A stretch of 36,732 nt of DNA, taken from positions 1-36,732 of IMG/VR virus record IMGVR_UViG_3300030943_001110. One strand, 5' to 3'. The translations under genes and the position numbers were made by a program. Source of the stretch: a virus. Below are positions 24,201 to 32,951 of the stretch, in pieces (the first letter of the stretch is position 1; every line of letters starts with the position of its first letter). The notes beneath the pieces were generated by a model that was not told where the DNA came from, ran no database searches, and saw only the letters and a list, made by a program, of their open reading frames with translations.

Positions 24201-24499
24201 TATGCAACTGCCAGAAGTAAATCAGACTGCAAGGGAATGCCTAAAGAATAATTATGGATATGCTTTATGGCGTGAGGATCTCCAGTCGGATTACTTAATA
24301 TTCCGGTTAAAGATGCAGCATAAACAGAATCCGCAGCATATCCATTTGTCTTTACCAGTCCACCCTTTACAGAATCCACATCAAAATTCACAATATCGGT
24401 AGCCGAATCATTAGGATTGCCATTAGGAAAAACCTCTGTGCTTGGTATCCACCCCTTTGAAAATGAATTAAACTTTAATGTGTTTTTTTGGAATAACAT
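21254..24499 (-). CDS. Large tail-hub/nozzle protein (tail tubular B-like)
   Basis: A 1081-residue structural protein. It begins FNSFSKGWIPSTEVFPNGNP and GGLVKTNGYAAD, an opening typical of phage nozzle proteins, which describe themselves as a ring of beta-propeller blades. In the second half (about 735-930) lie propeller-like segments: HNNISWIADTDDKVEVLRFS, GHITALASKDDELIVLRDNS, YPRSVVTSRYGVIFADDNGI and EEYWLYISGVIYIADF. These match the known layout of short-tail nozzle proteins (T7 gp12 and P22 gp10 functional class). It directly follows the connector gene, as gp12 follows gp11. The ATG overlaps the previous stop (TAATG). Function is well supported by order and pattern, though not by any single motif. 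Confidence 0.8.
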   Translation of the reverse strand: MLFQKNTLKFNSFSKGWIPSTEVFPNGNPNDSATDIVNFDVDSVKGGLVKTNGYAADSVYAASLTGILSNPTGDPHAIKHIHNYSLGIPLQSDLLLAVAYLATADVKYKWIIRDMIVNDAKLSDSTVDRWYNLLLSFDATVTATPSVSAHVNEIEFTIDHTALASEILTGDGFLIPNILDGWIVKSGSNYRTVIFTDDMSVRVTPEFTPTGTITFYRSRLSMLETADFDSIFNPSSEYSAFIVNNIMSKMMIGLGKEVQPLWMGYINKHYFYNKTDSVYLLDNSGISAQRNVILEKRIPEFTGTLDMDFAKNEGKISPETDIEIALTATFDGYQEIVPATLSGGLPDSNINALITVKNVGKSLLFGTTSAGSLTFTPYSCYFDFYVGDTLKLTILFIESQYWSNVLDYFSAVPSWFTNKLAVKIDGFVENGFVERNKIATNLQVAISRGGAGNTGGIDDNYRGSFTWDEFEVKQLIEANADDSKDNSNAILYPSLIIGAKAVGEYATGSEWKITSNVSEFPAFTVSALYQTTLDVENEDTPPNHFLDTKTYFFYNGTTGATIDSVITKLQVPTGFDSIKATITVDPALTNRRITAYNIWGRYSPNTDSEDTTSSWLKPFYLLKRIYVNDTNKDDVNTSDDKTKNPLSNTLGWSVVDNTFQYETYINNIYGTNYANLSDDSEISDALQAELSDLKDIPQLLATLKYEPSVGIAAKYGAATIHNNISWIADTDDKVEVLRFSRVGSTGTNNLDVFSYDFDSSIGFEMIGQDSPGHITALASKDDELIVLRDNSFFSIKTGVETISVKQGGNYVGCKYPRSVVTSRYGVIFADDNGIWLYQGLSSGSMNVIQINWQWDNYYKQTITDKTGMFACWNGQTEEYWLYISGVIYIADFKNMQSLDQSMALMKDKEKVLVPWRKKKFNSMTISDFTIDSYGGLIFADAGAVYFDDLSVFAMAGAAYNELYVDSKIITQYSPMLKVYEVLTETLKDAVNDWKFNIKLFVNDSATARQTIKMFGNCTNQENLICVRPVNIGNAINDISMRVDMGANTGAGDNTSGNGTTVKKLRAFGLNVLTRKEKYVSE

Positions 24500-25203
24500 T
24501 AGTAACTCTCCGGCTTATCATAGAAATTAAAACCTTTTAGCTGTGCTGTTTCTGCTCTCTGTTGTGAGTAAACAGCAAACTTTTCTTTACCCTGTGTGAA
24601 TGTTTTCTCGTGAGAACTAACTACGGTTAGCCATGCAGTTAGTAACTCAGGGTTTTTATCTTTCGCAATTTCGGCAATCTGTTTTCTTGCAAGATAGAAT
24701 GTAGCGCCATCAATAATAAAAGAATGAAATCTTGGATGAATAGGTGGAGCCATTTGAGATTTAATGTCTATCTGTTCATTCACCATTTGTTCATAAGAGA
24801 TATAAGCAACTCCGGTGAAAGTAGGATAAACAAATATATCTGTTCCTTCGCCTGTCCTGTGAAACGCATAAAGGGTTTTACTGGAATATCTTGCGTTGGT
24901 TTCCGAATCGCTTCCCAATCTGTAAAGTAGTAATTCCCCGTACTCTACTTCAAAAGTTTCAATGCCTACCCCATTCTCTGAAAATAATACTTTGCTTGGT
25001 TTCAAGAAATCAGAAGGCATTGGATAACTTTCTTTATTAAGATATGTTTGAACTTGTATATCAGTTTTAAGTGCGCCTGATTCTGCGGTCAATTCTTGCA
25101 GCGCCCAGAAGATAGCAAATCTTATGTTCCTGGTGTATTGATCCTGGTAGCCATCCCATCCCAAATTTCCTGCCACTTGACCTAATATATCTTCGTAAGT
25201 CAT
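24499..25203 (-). CDS. Head-to-tail connector / tail adaptor (tail tubular A-like)
   Basis: A 234-residue protein with an N-terminal helical section (YTRNIRFAIFWALQELTAES), a beta segment with the characteristic KESYPMPSDFLKPSKVLF, and C-terminal helices (HPRFHSFIIDGATFYLARKQ). This helix-beta-helix plan and the Y-x-M/L-P-S-D-F motif are typical of ring adaptors joining portal and nozzle in podoviruses. The next gene downstream is the nozzle-like protein, the usual order. AAGGCTTAAA precedes the start. Confidence 0.75.
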   Translation of the reverse strand: MTYEDILGQVAGNLGWDGYQDQYTRNIRFAIFWALQELTAESGALKTDIQVQTYLNKESYPMPSDFLKPSKVLFSENGVGIETFEVEYGELLLYRLGSDSETNARYSSKTLYAFHRTGEGTDIFVYPTFTGVAYISYEQMVNEQIDIKSQMAPPIHPRFHSFIIDGATFYLARKQIAEIAKDKNPELLTAWLTVVSSHEKTFTQGKEKFAVYSQQRAETAQLKGFNFYDKPESY

Positions 25204-25204
25204 T

Positions 25205-25807
25205 TTAAGCCTTATTGATTATTTTATATTCATTTAAAGCTATTTCATCGTATATGTTTTTAGGAACAGTGTAGTTCCCTCTTTCATATAGACTTTTTCT
25301 ACAAAGCGCTACCAGATAAGTGATATACTCTGGTGGAACTGTAACGGTCGCAGTATCATCTGTTGGCATTTCCGGATAAGAAAAAATTGTAACATAAAGA
25401 CTATAATCGCCTGTAACCGCTGATGGTGGATGAACATAGAACGCTGCATTGGAGAACGCTATCGATGCTGTCTCTTTCTCATTTAAGGTGTCCTGATGAA
25501 CACTATCGACTGTCGAGATGGTAACAGCATAAAGAGTGCTGTCGGCACTGATGTACGCAGTGCTAAGTTTATAGATAAAAACCTCTGCACTGTATAATAT
25601 TTTATCCACAAGTCCGAATCCGGAATAAGACTGCTCGAAAGCAATCTTCTCTTTATAGAACTCGTGGCTATAATCATTCATCAATTTTGCGACTTCCTGC
25701 AATTTACTATACACCAACATATCAAGTTCGGTTTCACTGATAGAGTAACTTGTCAGCACGTCATTAGCCGATGAACGGATAAGTTGTTTTATCTGATACA
25801 GTGTCAT
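25205..25807 (-). CDS. Connector-type structural protein
   Basis: A 200-residue protein with N-terminal helices (TLYQIKQLIRSSANDVLTSY, ELDMLVYSKLQEVAKLMNDY), a beta-rich middle and a C-terminal helix after PPEYITYLVALCRKSLYERG. The plan is the same as in the neighbouring adaptor, so it is likely a second head-completion ring, but sequence similarity between the two is not obvious. AGGAG lies before its ATG, and one base separates it from the adaptor gene. Confidence 0.6.
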   Translation of the reverse strand: MTLYQIKQLIRSSANDVLTSYSISETELDMLVYSKLQEVAKLMNDYSHEFYKEKIAFEQSYSGFGLVDKILYSAEVFIYKLSTAYISADSTLYAVTISTVDSVHQDTLNEKETASIAFSNAAFYVHPPSAVTGDYSLYVTIFSYPEMPTDDTATVTVPPEYITYLVALCRKSLYERGNYTVPKNIYDEIALNEYKIINKA

Positions 25808-25809
25808 TA

Positions 25810-26880
25810 TTATCTCCTAAGTTGTGCTGCTGTTTGGTCTATCATAGGCTGATAAGAACCTCTAACATCTGCTGCCATCATTGCATTTATTTGATTATAG
25901 TCATTCACAATGTCAGCGCCTAACTGCTGTGGAATATCCTGCTGTAACTGTAACAAACAGTAGGTATAAATTCTTTTCGCAAGTAAAGGCATGTGCTTGT
26001 CGGGAAGATCGATAAATCTACTCGGAGAAGTTGAATCCGGTCTCCATCCATCGGTAGAAGCAGTTGTTCCCTCTGTCGGGAAGTTTGGCAATCTGTTGAA
26101 CCAGATAGTATAGAGTATGCGGAAATAATCTGCTGCCGAAATCCAATTTGGAGCAAGTGCGATATGCGAATTTAATCTATCCCTTCTGATTCTAATCCAG
26201 TATGCGTTAAAGCTAACATCGGTAGCAACTGTTCCGGTGGTAGGCAAATAATCACAACCTGTTTCAGCGGTAGTCCACGCAGTAGTTGTTGCCACCTGTG
26301 GAACTGCTACAACTGGATCACCACCAATTTCAAGATAGGTTAAATCATCTTTATATGCACCATGAGCAAAGTCAAGCTTCATAATAGACTGCATTTCACC
26401 AAGTTTGACCGGCTTAATCTGTCCGGAAAAATCCTGGACTGCCTGATAAGTTGCTCCTGTTCCTTCTACTCTTTGTTCGACTGAAAGAATCCTGTCAATC
26501 TGTTTACCTTTTAAAGGATCAGATATAATACCAGTTGTAGTGCTGCCACCGGTTTTAACTCTTTTTTGAAGTATGTTTATACCTCGCATAAAGGTTACTC
26601 CCGAACCCATGATAGGATCAGCTTGAACTACAATCTGTTTCTCTGTTGCTGCTGTGCTTGTAACGTCGCTTGCATGGAGGTCAACCGCTTCAACCTTAGT
26701 TAGGTATGATCTATCGACTGCCCCATTTAGAAGTGTTACTATTTCAATTAAAGCGGCTCGATAAAAATTGTGGATCTGCGCTTCTAATACTTGTGCCTGT
26801 TCCACCGTCTTGGCTAAATTCCTTGCCATCGATGTAACTGTATATGCTGTGAATTGATTACTTGGGGCAAAGCCACCCAT
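25810..26880 (-). CDS. Unassigned virion structural protein
   Basis: A 356-residue protein. I place the start at ATG 26880 (MGGFAPSNQF), five bases after GGAGG; the earlier in-frame TTG at 26892 would contain that site. Helical ends (MARNLAKTVEQAQVLEAQIH; LLAKRIYTYCLLQLQQDIPQ) enclose a mixed alpha/beta middle. There is no signal peptide. Its position in the connector cluster suggests a head-completion or tail component. Family not recognised. Confidence 0.65.
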   Translation of the reverse strand: MGGFAPSNQFTAYTVTSMARNLAKTVEQAQVLEAQIHNFYRAALIEIVTLLNGAVDRSYLTKVEAVDLHASDVTSTAATEKQIVVQADPIMGSGVTFMRGINILQKRVKTGGSTTTGIISDPLKGKQIDRILSVEQRVEGTGATYQAVQDFSGQIKPVKLGEMQSIMKLDFAHGAYKDDLTYLEIGGDPVVAVPQVATTTAWTTAETGCDYLPTTGTVATDVSFNAYWIRIRRDRLNSHIALAPNWISAADYFRILYTIWFNRLPNFPTEGTTASTDGWRPDSTSPSRFIDLPDKHMPLLAKRIYTYCLLQLQQDIPQQLGADIVNDYNQINAMMAADVRGSYQPMIDQTAAQLRR

Positions 26881-26881
26881 A

Positions 26882-27643
26882 TTAACCTCCAATTATTTTG
26901 ATTGTTTCACTTATTCTTTGAGTATTGATAGCAAATTCATCAAACTGCCTTCTGGCAATATATTCTCTTTCTGCCAAATTTAATATTACGTCAAGAGTTG
27001 AAACAGGAATAGCTGCGGTCGATAAATCTGTTCCTGTTGACTGAACTAAATCAACATGGTTCTTTAAGAATACAATAGAGTATTTAGCATCTGCCGCTAC
27101 CGTTGACTTTGGAGATATTACAATTGCGTTCATATAAGTTTGATTCACCGATGTATTCATTATCGTAAACATAGTCTGATTCTTATACACCTCATTACTT
27201 TGGGAAATTACTTCCTGCAATAAATTCGGTGGATAATAAACTCCAATATTATATCCCGATTTAGCAACTAACGGAGTTGCCGCCACCGCTCTTAACTCTA
27301 TTATTGAATTAACCGTTTCGCTGGTTTTAACTTTTGTTAGATCAATAAAGTCTGCCTGAAAATCGTTTGCATGAATTGTTTCACAACCAATAGACGGAAC
27401 GGCAATAACATATCCCGGCAATAAATATCCCCATCTTTGCTTAGGTATAGAAGAAGCCATAAGCCGAATAAATTCTCTTATAGATTGATTATAAATATCA
27501 ACCAATTCTGCCGATGTAATCGCTGAACCATCCAGATTAAGATTAGAAGTGGAGGTAGTAAACAAACTACCTCCGGTTGTGTAAGTATCCCCTATTCTAA
27601 CTCTAAGTCTCAATAACTCTTTATCTAAGTTTGGTGTTGCCAT
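26882..27643 (-). CDS. Connector-type structural protein
   Basis: A 253-residue protein with N-terminal helices (DKELLRLRVRIGDTY; SAELVDIYNQSIREFIRLMA), a beta middle (WGYLLPGYVIAVP...) and a C-terminal helix (DVILNLAEREYIARRQFDEF). This again is the helix-beta-helix plan of phage head-tail adaptors. The stop is one base from the next start. AAGGTG precedes its ATG. A role in head completion is inferred from plan and place. Confidence 0.6.
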   Translation of the reverse strand: MATPNLDKELLRLRVRIGDTYTTGGSLFTTSTSNLNLDGSAITSAELVDIYNQSIREFIRLMASSIPKQRWGYLLPGYVIAVPSIGCETIHANDFQADFIDLTKVKTSETVNSIIELRAVAATPLVAKSGYNIGVYYPPNLLQEVISQSNEVYKNQTMFTIMNTSVNQTYMNAIVISPKSTVAADAKYSIVFLKNHVDLVQSTGTDLSTAAIPVSTLDVILNLAEREYIARRQFDEFAINTQRISETIKIIGG

Positions 27644-27661
27644 TTAGTTATTCACCTTAGT

Positions 27662-28045
27662 TTAACTCGCTGTGAGTGTTGCCCAATTAACGTAGGCGTT
27701 ATCAGCAATGACAGAATAAACCACTACGTTTAACTCTACCGCAGTAGCAATAGTAGCTGTTCTGATATAATATCCAGCCGCTATATCACCGCTTCCTTTG
27801 CTATAAGTTCCAGCCGCTTCGGTCGGAATAATAGCGCCGGTAGTAGCGTTTGTAATTGACCATCCTGTTATCTGTTTTGCTCCCGGAAGCCGAATTTCGA
27901 TCTTATCGCCATTGGCGTATTGACCGACTGCTATTTTAAAATTGTGCATCACCCAATTTTTTCTAATATTTTGTGTAGATGCAGCAATATTATCAACACA
28001 GCTTAAACCGCTTTTTGGAGCAATTCTTAAATATTTTGTTGCCAT
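27662..28045 (-). CDS. Small beta-rich virion protein, possible head decoration
   Basis: A 127-residue protein, strongly beta in pattern (FKIAVGQYANGDKIEIRLPG, GYYIRTATIATAVELNVVVY), with few charges after residue 60 and no signal peptide. Together with the preceding small gene it follows the capsid gene, the usual site for decoration or head-stabilising proteins. GGAGGG precedes the ATG. No recognised family. Confidence 0.6.
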   Translation of the reverse strand: MATKYLRIAPKSGLSCVDNIAASTQNIRKNWVMHNFKIAVGQYANGDKIEIRLPGAKQITGWSITNATTGAIIPTEAAGTYSKGSGDIAAGYYIRTATIATAVELNVVVYSVIADNAYVNWATLTAS

Positions 28046-28051
28046 AGGTTA

Positions 28052-28342
28052 TTAACCCTCCACAGCTTTAAAATAACCAACTAAGAAGAATGCTGTTGCA
28101 GTGCCAGTTGCTTCGATTGTCTTTACACCATCAGTGGTAGTAACAGCGCAATTAGTGAGAGCAGTTGTGGCAGCGGATGAACTATTCTGAATTGGTATCG
28201 CTCCAATTACTACATCAAACTGCGTAGTAACAGTTCCCTCTGAACCCAAATCCTGCTCGTGATATTCCTGATACATATCTCCTTCTCTTGTATAAGATGA
28301 ATTACCAAGAGATTCCATTTTTACAACATTTTGCAAACCCAT
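28052..28342 (-). CDS. Small virion protein next to the capsid gene
   Basis: A 96-residue protein; the first 35 residues are polar (SSYTREGDMYQEYHEQDLGS), the rest Ala/Thr/Val-rich and beta-like (TEATGTATAFFLVGYFKAVE-type ending). It starts 11 bases after the capsid gene behind AGGAG and ends six bases before the next small protein. A decoration or head-fibre base is plausible, without direct evidence. Confidence 0.6.
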   Translation of the reverse strand: MGLQNVVKMESLGNSSYTREGDMYQEYHEQDLGSEGTVTTQFDVVIGAIPIQNSSSAATTALTNCAVTTTDGVKTIEATGTATAFFLVGYFKAVEG

Positions 28343-28353
28343 TTTATTTTCTC

Positions 28354-29736
28354 CTATAATAGGTTGTGAACAAAGAAATGTGTCTCAGGTAATCTTCTGA
28401 TCATTCCCCACATTCCGTAAATTTCTCTCATATCAGAATACTGCGCAGTAGGTTCAAGTCCTGTTTTTTCGCTAAACGATTCTTTCTCCGCAATCTGGAA
28501 ACACTGATACTTATCAGTTAAGTTCAGAACAAACGCAGAGTTAGTATAACCAAGGATATCAAGAACCCTTGCAGGGAAGAATAGGTGTCGCGTATTGCTT
28601 GAATGATCCAAGAACTCTTTGACTTTCAATTCATAACGAATTGATTCTGCTTCTGCTTTCTGCCAAACAACTTTGCTTTCATAGGCGTTGTCAAGTTTAA
28701 GCAGATAATCTCTTGTACAGAAGTGACAAAGTTCGTTTACGGTTGAACCAACTCTTGAAGATATGTCGCTAATTAAAGCTCTCATATTGTCGGGTGTCGT
28801 TATACCGTAAGTTGTGCCTACATCAATGTAGTTAGCTGACGGAATATACTCAGCCAAACCGCCGGTATGATACTCTGTCAAGCCGCCTTTCTTTTTCACC
28901 GCTCTTCTACCTTCGATGATTGAATTTTCGACTGTTCTCATCAGTCTGTTCTGAGCCATTAAATAACCCCTATTGAGTGGGTCCATATTAAGGTAAGTCT
29001 GTATGCCCGACTTAACGTGTGAACTTACTCCAAAACTTTCTCTACTTGTTTGGATGTAGTTGTAATCTCCTTCAATATTTTTATTTATTGGAGGATTATT
29101 CAGCCCATTTTCGATGCTTACGTTACCGACAATAAGCAATTCCATAGTAACAATGATAGGGACGATTGCGGCGGCTGGAGAATCAATCGGGTACATTCTT
29201 TTCAGCGTTACATAAGTGTAACCAACACCGGCAGTATCTTCCGGATCAATCTTAACAACCCTGGTAATTTCACCAAGATTGTTGGTTGAACTAAAAGTTG
29301 TGGATGCTGTCGCGCCGGTAGCCGCCATATAAATACCTGTCGCGCCGGACGTGTTTTCTTTAGCTACAATTTTAAGTAAATGATTTGTATGCAGCGATGA
29401 AGCGTTGTCATTAGTCATTTTTACTTTTGATGTAACCATTGTAGAGATATCCTCTGAAGTTGCGAGAACAGCGAATTTCATAGGAAGTTCATAGTCCTGA
29501 TTGGTTATCAGTTTGAAATCCTTTACGTCGCCGGAACCTACAACACCGAACTTTTCGGAAATAACTCTTAAAATTGACAGTTCGTCTTTCTCGAACATTG
29601 TCATAAAATTGAAGATTTTTCCACCTTCACCGTACTTTCTTAGCCTTTCCTGATAATTTTCATTTGCAAAAACTTTGCCGCCAATTATCTGATTAGCTGT
29701 GCCAACGGATTCTACTCCTAAGTCTTCTGTTGCCAT
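28354..29736 (-). CDS. Major capsid protein
   Basis: A 460-residue protein following the scaffold gene, in the place and size of the HK97-fold capsid protein. It has an N-terminal arm (QERLRKYGEGGKIFNFMTMF), a region with the usual long helix (LNRGYLMAQNRLMRTVENSI then IEGRRAVKK), a TPDNMRALISDISSRV segment typical of the A domain, and a beta-rich C-terminal part (FFPARVLDILGYTNSAFVLN). AGAGG precedes its ATG. No protease gene is nearby, so cleavage during maturation seems unlikely. The assignment is strong from order, size and fold pattern; the exact subfamily is not determined. Confidence 0.85.
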   Translation of the reverse strand: MATEDLGVESVGTANQIIGGKVFANENYQERLRKYGEGGKIFNFMTMFEKDELSILRVISEKFGVVGSGDVKDFKLITNQDYELPMKFAVLATSEDISTMVTSKVKMTNDNASSLHTNHLLKIVAKENTSGATGIYMAATGATASTTFSSTNNLGEITRVVKIDPEDTAGVGYTYVTLKRMYPIDSPAAAIVPIIVTMELLIVGNVSIENGLNNPPINKNIEGDYNYIQTSRESFGVSSHVKSGIQTYLNMDPLNRGYLMAQNRLMRTVENSIIEGRRAVKKKGGLTEYHTGGLAEYIPSANYIDVGTTYGITTPDNMRALISDISSRVGSTVNELCHFCTRDYLLKLDNAYESKVVWQKAEAESIRYELKVKEFLDHSSNTRHLFFPARVLDILGYTNSAFVLNLTDKYQCFQIAEKESFSEKTGLEPTAQYSDMREIYGMWGMIRRLPETHFFVHNLL

Positions 29737-29744
29737 TTTAACCT

Positions 29745-30899
29745 CTATTTAATTGTTGAAGCTTGATTTATAACTTGATTCATAATTGTACCGTTATTTG
29801 GTCTCATCGTGGGTTGCGGTGTTTGAACTGTCTGTGTGTTTATTTTTGTTACATCTACCGGCATCTGCTTTTGAGGGAGTGTCATTCCCTTCATCTTATA
29901 CTCTTGATGTAACCTATTAACTGCTTCATTAACTGCCTTCTGAACTTTAATATCGCTTAACTCATCAAAGAACGCAGCCTTCATAAGATTTTGTACTCTG
30001 AACGGATAGGTTGCAGGGTACGGATCATTGGGATCAATCTTAGCTGTCATTTCATCAAATCGTTTTGCGTAAGCCATCATTTGTTCGTCATTGAATCCGA
30101 ATGTTTCCATAATATATTTTTTATCTTCTAGATTACGTTCTACGACAATCTGTTCCATTTCGTGGTTTATTTGTTCGGACTGCTGTCTTTGCTGAACCGA
30201 CATATTCTGTCTTTGTTCCAATTCTCTTCTCTTATCCTCTGAATGAGTAAAGAAATAATTTGTTGGTGAACCTGGTATAAACAATTCGCTCTGATCAGGC
30301 TGCCAATCATCATCAACTAAATTGGGGAACATCTGTTTCAGTTCAGGTTTTAGAACACTTTCCTGCCATCTTTGTAAGGTAGCCGGAATAGGCTGTTGTA
30401 GATCGAGGACATCTGATAGTTCAGGCGCAATTTGTTTAAAAGCATTTATTGGGTCTTTATAAATTGTTTGGAGAATATTATCCCTTTCGGCTAATCCCTT
30501 CTGCAATTTTGTTAACTCCGATTTTGCTTTATCCGCCGCTGATTGAAATTTTTTAGCTTTCTCAATCACTTCGGGCTGTGTCATTTCTTCCCATTTTTTA
30601 AATGGTATATTTGGTTCACCGCTTTCTAAAAGCGATTTATCATCCGTCTTAGGTTCTTCAGGAGTTTCGGCTGGTGAAGGAATTTCTTCAACCTTTGGGG
30701 TTGGTTCTTGATCTTCCACTTTACTTTCAACTTGATTTTTAGCTGGTCCGATCTGAATATTCTTTGCTTCATTGATTAGTCTCTCCAGTCCGGTTAATTT
30801 TTTACCACTTTCTGGTTCCTGTTTCGTTTCCGGCTGAGGAATCTCATTACCCTGAACGACTTCGGCAACTGTTGTTTGTGATACATTACTGTCCTGCAT
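29745..30899 (-). CDS. Scaffolding protein
   Basis: A 384-residue, highly charged Gln/Glu/Lys/Pro-rich protein that should guide capsid assembly and then leave. I start it at ATG 30899 (MQDSNVSQTT), with AGGAA upstream; this overlaps the portal stop by 14 bases, while the longer frame would add an odd hydrophobic-basic leader. The first 110 residues are Pro/Glu-rich and disordered. Coiled coil follows (KSELTKLQKGLAERD...; RRELEQRQNMSVQQRQQSEQ), and the C-terminal helix (AVNRLHQEYKMKG) is basic, as needed to bind coat protein. It lies between portal and capsid, the usual place. Confidence 0.85.
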   Translation of the reverse strand: MQDSNVSQTTVAEVVQGNEIPQPETKQEPESGKKLTGLERLINEAKNIQIGPAKNQVESKVEDQEPTPKVEEIPSPAETPEEPKTDDKSLLESGEPNIPFKKWEEMTQPEVIEKAKKFQSAADKAKSELTKLQKGLAERDNILQTIYKDPINAFKQIAPELSDVLDLQQPIPATLQRWQESVLKPELKQMFPNLVDDDWQPDQSELFIPGSPTNYFFTHSEDKRRELEQRQNMSVQQRQQSEQINHEMEQIVVERNLEDKKYIMETFGFNDEQMMAYAKRFDEMTAKIDPNDPYPATYPFRVQNLMKAAFFDELSDIKVQKAVNEAVNRLHQEYKMKGMTLPQKQMPVDVTKINTQTVQTPQPTMRPNNGTIMNQVINQASTIK

Positions 30900-32937
30900 T
30901 TTCTTTTTCCTGTATATTATTATTTGGATTAAATACATTTAATAAATCATCTATTCCTTTTCTCGCGCTGAGATCGTCTTTAAACTTAGTTTTAAAACCT
31001 TCAAGTGAGCGCGTCAGTTTTTTCTCAAAATCAGATATACTCAATTCTTGAGATTTAGTTTCAATCTCCCCTGCCTGTTTCTGTGAAATACCTTCCAGTT
31101 GTTGAACTCTTTGCTGTAGTTGCTCTATTGTCATTTGAGATTGCTTCTTAACGTCCATAGCTTCCAATATTTCTTCTGTTTCGGGTATATTGAGTTTCTT
31201 TAAAATAACAGGAACAATCTCAGGAACCGACAACTGAGTAGCAAGCAAGGTCAACATCTGCGCCATATTAGCGTTTTCATAACCTTGGTTGCTGGTTGAA
31301 ACGAATCTTAAACTTCTAAATCCAACGCCTAAATCTGTTTCCGGAACCATCTCAACCTTTGTTGGGTCCTGCGAATTTGCCTGTAACTGGTTATACATTT
31401 CAGATTTAACTTTATTAAGTCCTTCTATCCAAGTCATTTCTCCATTTGCCGGGGCATACTCTTTATAGAACTTAGCAATAACTTCACCAACTACAGACAG
31501 AGAAGCGTCAAGATTTCTCAATCTTCTCTTTATCCTTTCTCCTCCGGCATTTTGCATAGCTGCAACGGTTCTAAATACGTCGGGAGTGCTTTCATTGGCG
31601 CTACCCATCAAAACACCGGTTATACCGGAAACATATTCCATTGTGTATTGTAGATACCTTGGGAACTGCAAAAAGGTATCTGATAATGGAAGTGGTTGAA
31701 CCGGTATAGGTGGAACAGTTTCCGGACTTATTTTTCTGTAATAAAGTATAGAGCCGGGTTTTGACTGGTTATTAATCCAGTTATCAACATTTACTAAACT
31801 CTTATCTTCTGCAACCCATTTCATGTTGTTGCTTAAAGAAGCATTTAGGATCGCAATCATAAGACATTTATTTAAAGCTCTTTGAAGAGGATAAATGTAA
31901 TGCACTCTGCCTAAAGGATAAGGATGTTCGTTGTGGTCGTAGACAAATGGGACTATATTAAAACAGTCAATTGGATAAGCACGCTTTATACCATAATTAC
32001 CTACCGAAATATATTCATGTAGAAACAAACCTTTTTTCTGTTGTATCTCAAGCAATCCCTGTTGTGCGAGAGTTTTAACCTCTTCCGGAATTTCAAACCA
32101 ATTTTGACCTTGGTATTGCCAATAAGTTTCAATACTTTGCTGGAATATTTCAGGGGTAGGAGCCGTCTGTATCGGAGTGCAATAATATATCATTTGATCT
32201 TCGAGTGTCATTCTAATAATAATTCTGATTCTTTTCTCTTTAGATAATCCCCTGGTAATATATTTATCTTCCTCGCCATCAATAGCTAAATCTGTTAACA
32301 TGGCGTTATTGGCAACGAAATCTGTTTCGTAATTTTTCCACTCCATTTCCGGATCATACATTTTCAAAAATCTGTATGCTTGCATTTTACCGGTAACGTA
32401 ACTAAGTATCATATTCTCCGAATCCCTATAATGCGGGTCTCGCGAATTAGGATCAGGATAAAAGTCTCTAAACGAAACATGCTTCATGTCAACCGTAAAT
32501 TCACCATTTTGGAACTTCGGAACAATATACATCAAGCCTCTACCAACATTATTATAATCTTGGACCACCTGATCATAAGTATATGAGCCAAGACTATTAT
32601 ACCATGTAGATTTTAAGGCTGATTCATATTTATAAGCAACTGCCTGAGCAATTTTCCTCTGTTCATCACCGATAAATCTTGCCGGCATAACGCTTATAAT
32701 AGGATCAGATGAGGTCAATAAAGCTTCCGCGGTTTCACAGATAGCGGTCGTAACGTTTATAGGAATAGGCGCTTGTCTCTGTGCTATAATATCGTCTTGC
32801 TCCGTTTTAGAAAAATGGAATCCTCTTCTGAAATTATTATATTTTATAGCGTCCTTAAACCATTTTTCGCGGTAATCGCGATAATCTTTAAATATTTTAA
32901 AATTCTCAGCCGCTATTTCTTTTGACCATTCAGCCAT
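30886..32937 (-). CDS. Portal protein
   Basis: A 683-residue portal, the twelve-subunit ring through which DNA enters and leaves the head. Start chosen at ATG 32937 (MAEWSKEIAA), with AGAGGAA five bases upstream; the in-frame frame extends earlier only through the terminase stop region. Features include the N-terminal clip/stem area with VTTAICETAEALLTSSDPII, the FRDFYPDPNSRDPHYRD wing segment, and the helix-rich crown with DVFRTVAAMQNAGGERIKRR and LDASLSVVGEVIAKFYKEYA. The C-terminus (from about 590) is coiled coil (MTIEQLQQRVQQLEGISQKQ). Length and pattern resemble P22-type portals. It lies 14 bases downstream of the terminase. Confidence 0.9.
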   Translation of the reverse strand: MAEWSKEIAAENFKIFKDYRDYREKWFKDAIKYNNFRRGFHFSKTEQDDIIAQRQAPIPINVTTAICETAEALLTSSDPIISVMPARFIGDEQRKIAQAVAYKYESALKSTWYNSLGSYTYDQVVQDYNNVGRGLMYIVPKFQNGEFTVDMKHVSFRDFYPDPNSRDPHYRDSENMILSYVTGKMQAYRFLKMYDPEMEWKNYETDFVANNAMLTDLAIDGEEDKYITRGLSKEKRIRIIIRMTLEDQMIYYCTPIQTAPTPEIFQQSIETYWQYQGQNWFEIPEEVKTLAQQGLLEIQQKKGLFLHEYISVGNYGIKRAYPIDCFNIVPFVYDHNEHPYPLGRVHYIYPLQRALNKCLMIAILNASLSNNMKWVAEDKSLVNVDNWINNQSKPGSILYYRKISPETVPPIPVQPLPLSDTFLQFPRYLQYTMEYVSGITGVLMGSANESTPDVFRTVAAMQNAGGERIKRRLRNLDASLSVVGEVIAKFYKEYAPANGEMTWIEGLNKVKSEMYNQLQANSQDPTKVEMVPETDLGVGFRSLRFVSTSNQGYENANMAQMLTLLATQLSVPEIVPVILKKLNIPETEEILEAMDVKKQSQMTIEQLQQRVQQLEGISQKQAGEIETKSQELSISDFEKKLTRSLEGFKTKFKDDLSARKGIDDLLNVFNPNNNIQEKENAGQ

Positions 32938-32951
32938 TATTTCCTCTTTTG

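Noticed and set aside
30899-30938. Upstream extension of the scaffold gene to 30938
   Set aside because: The added residues are an atypical hydrophobic-basic leader; ATG 30899 has AGGAA and overlaps the portal stop as other genes here do.
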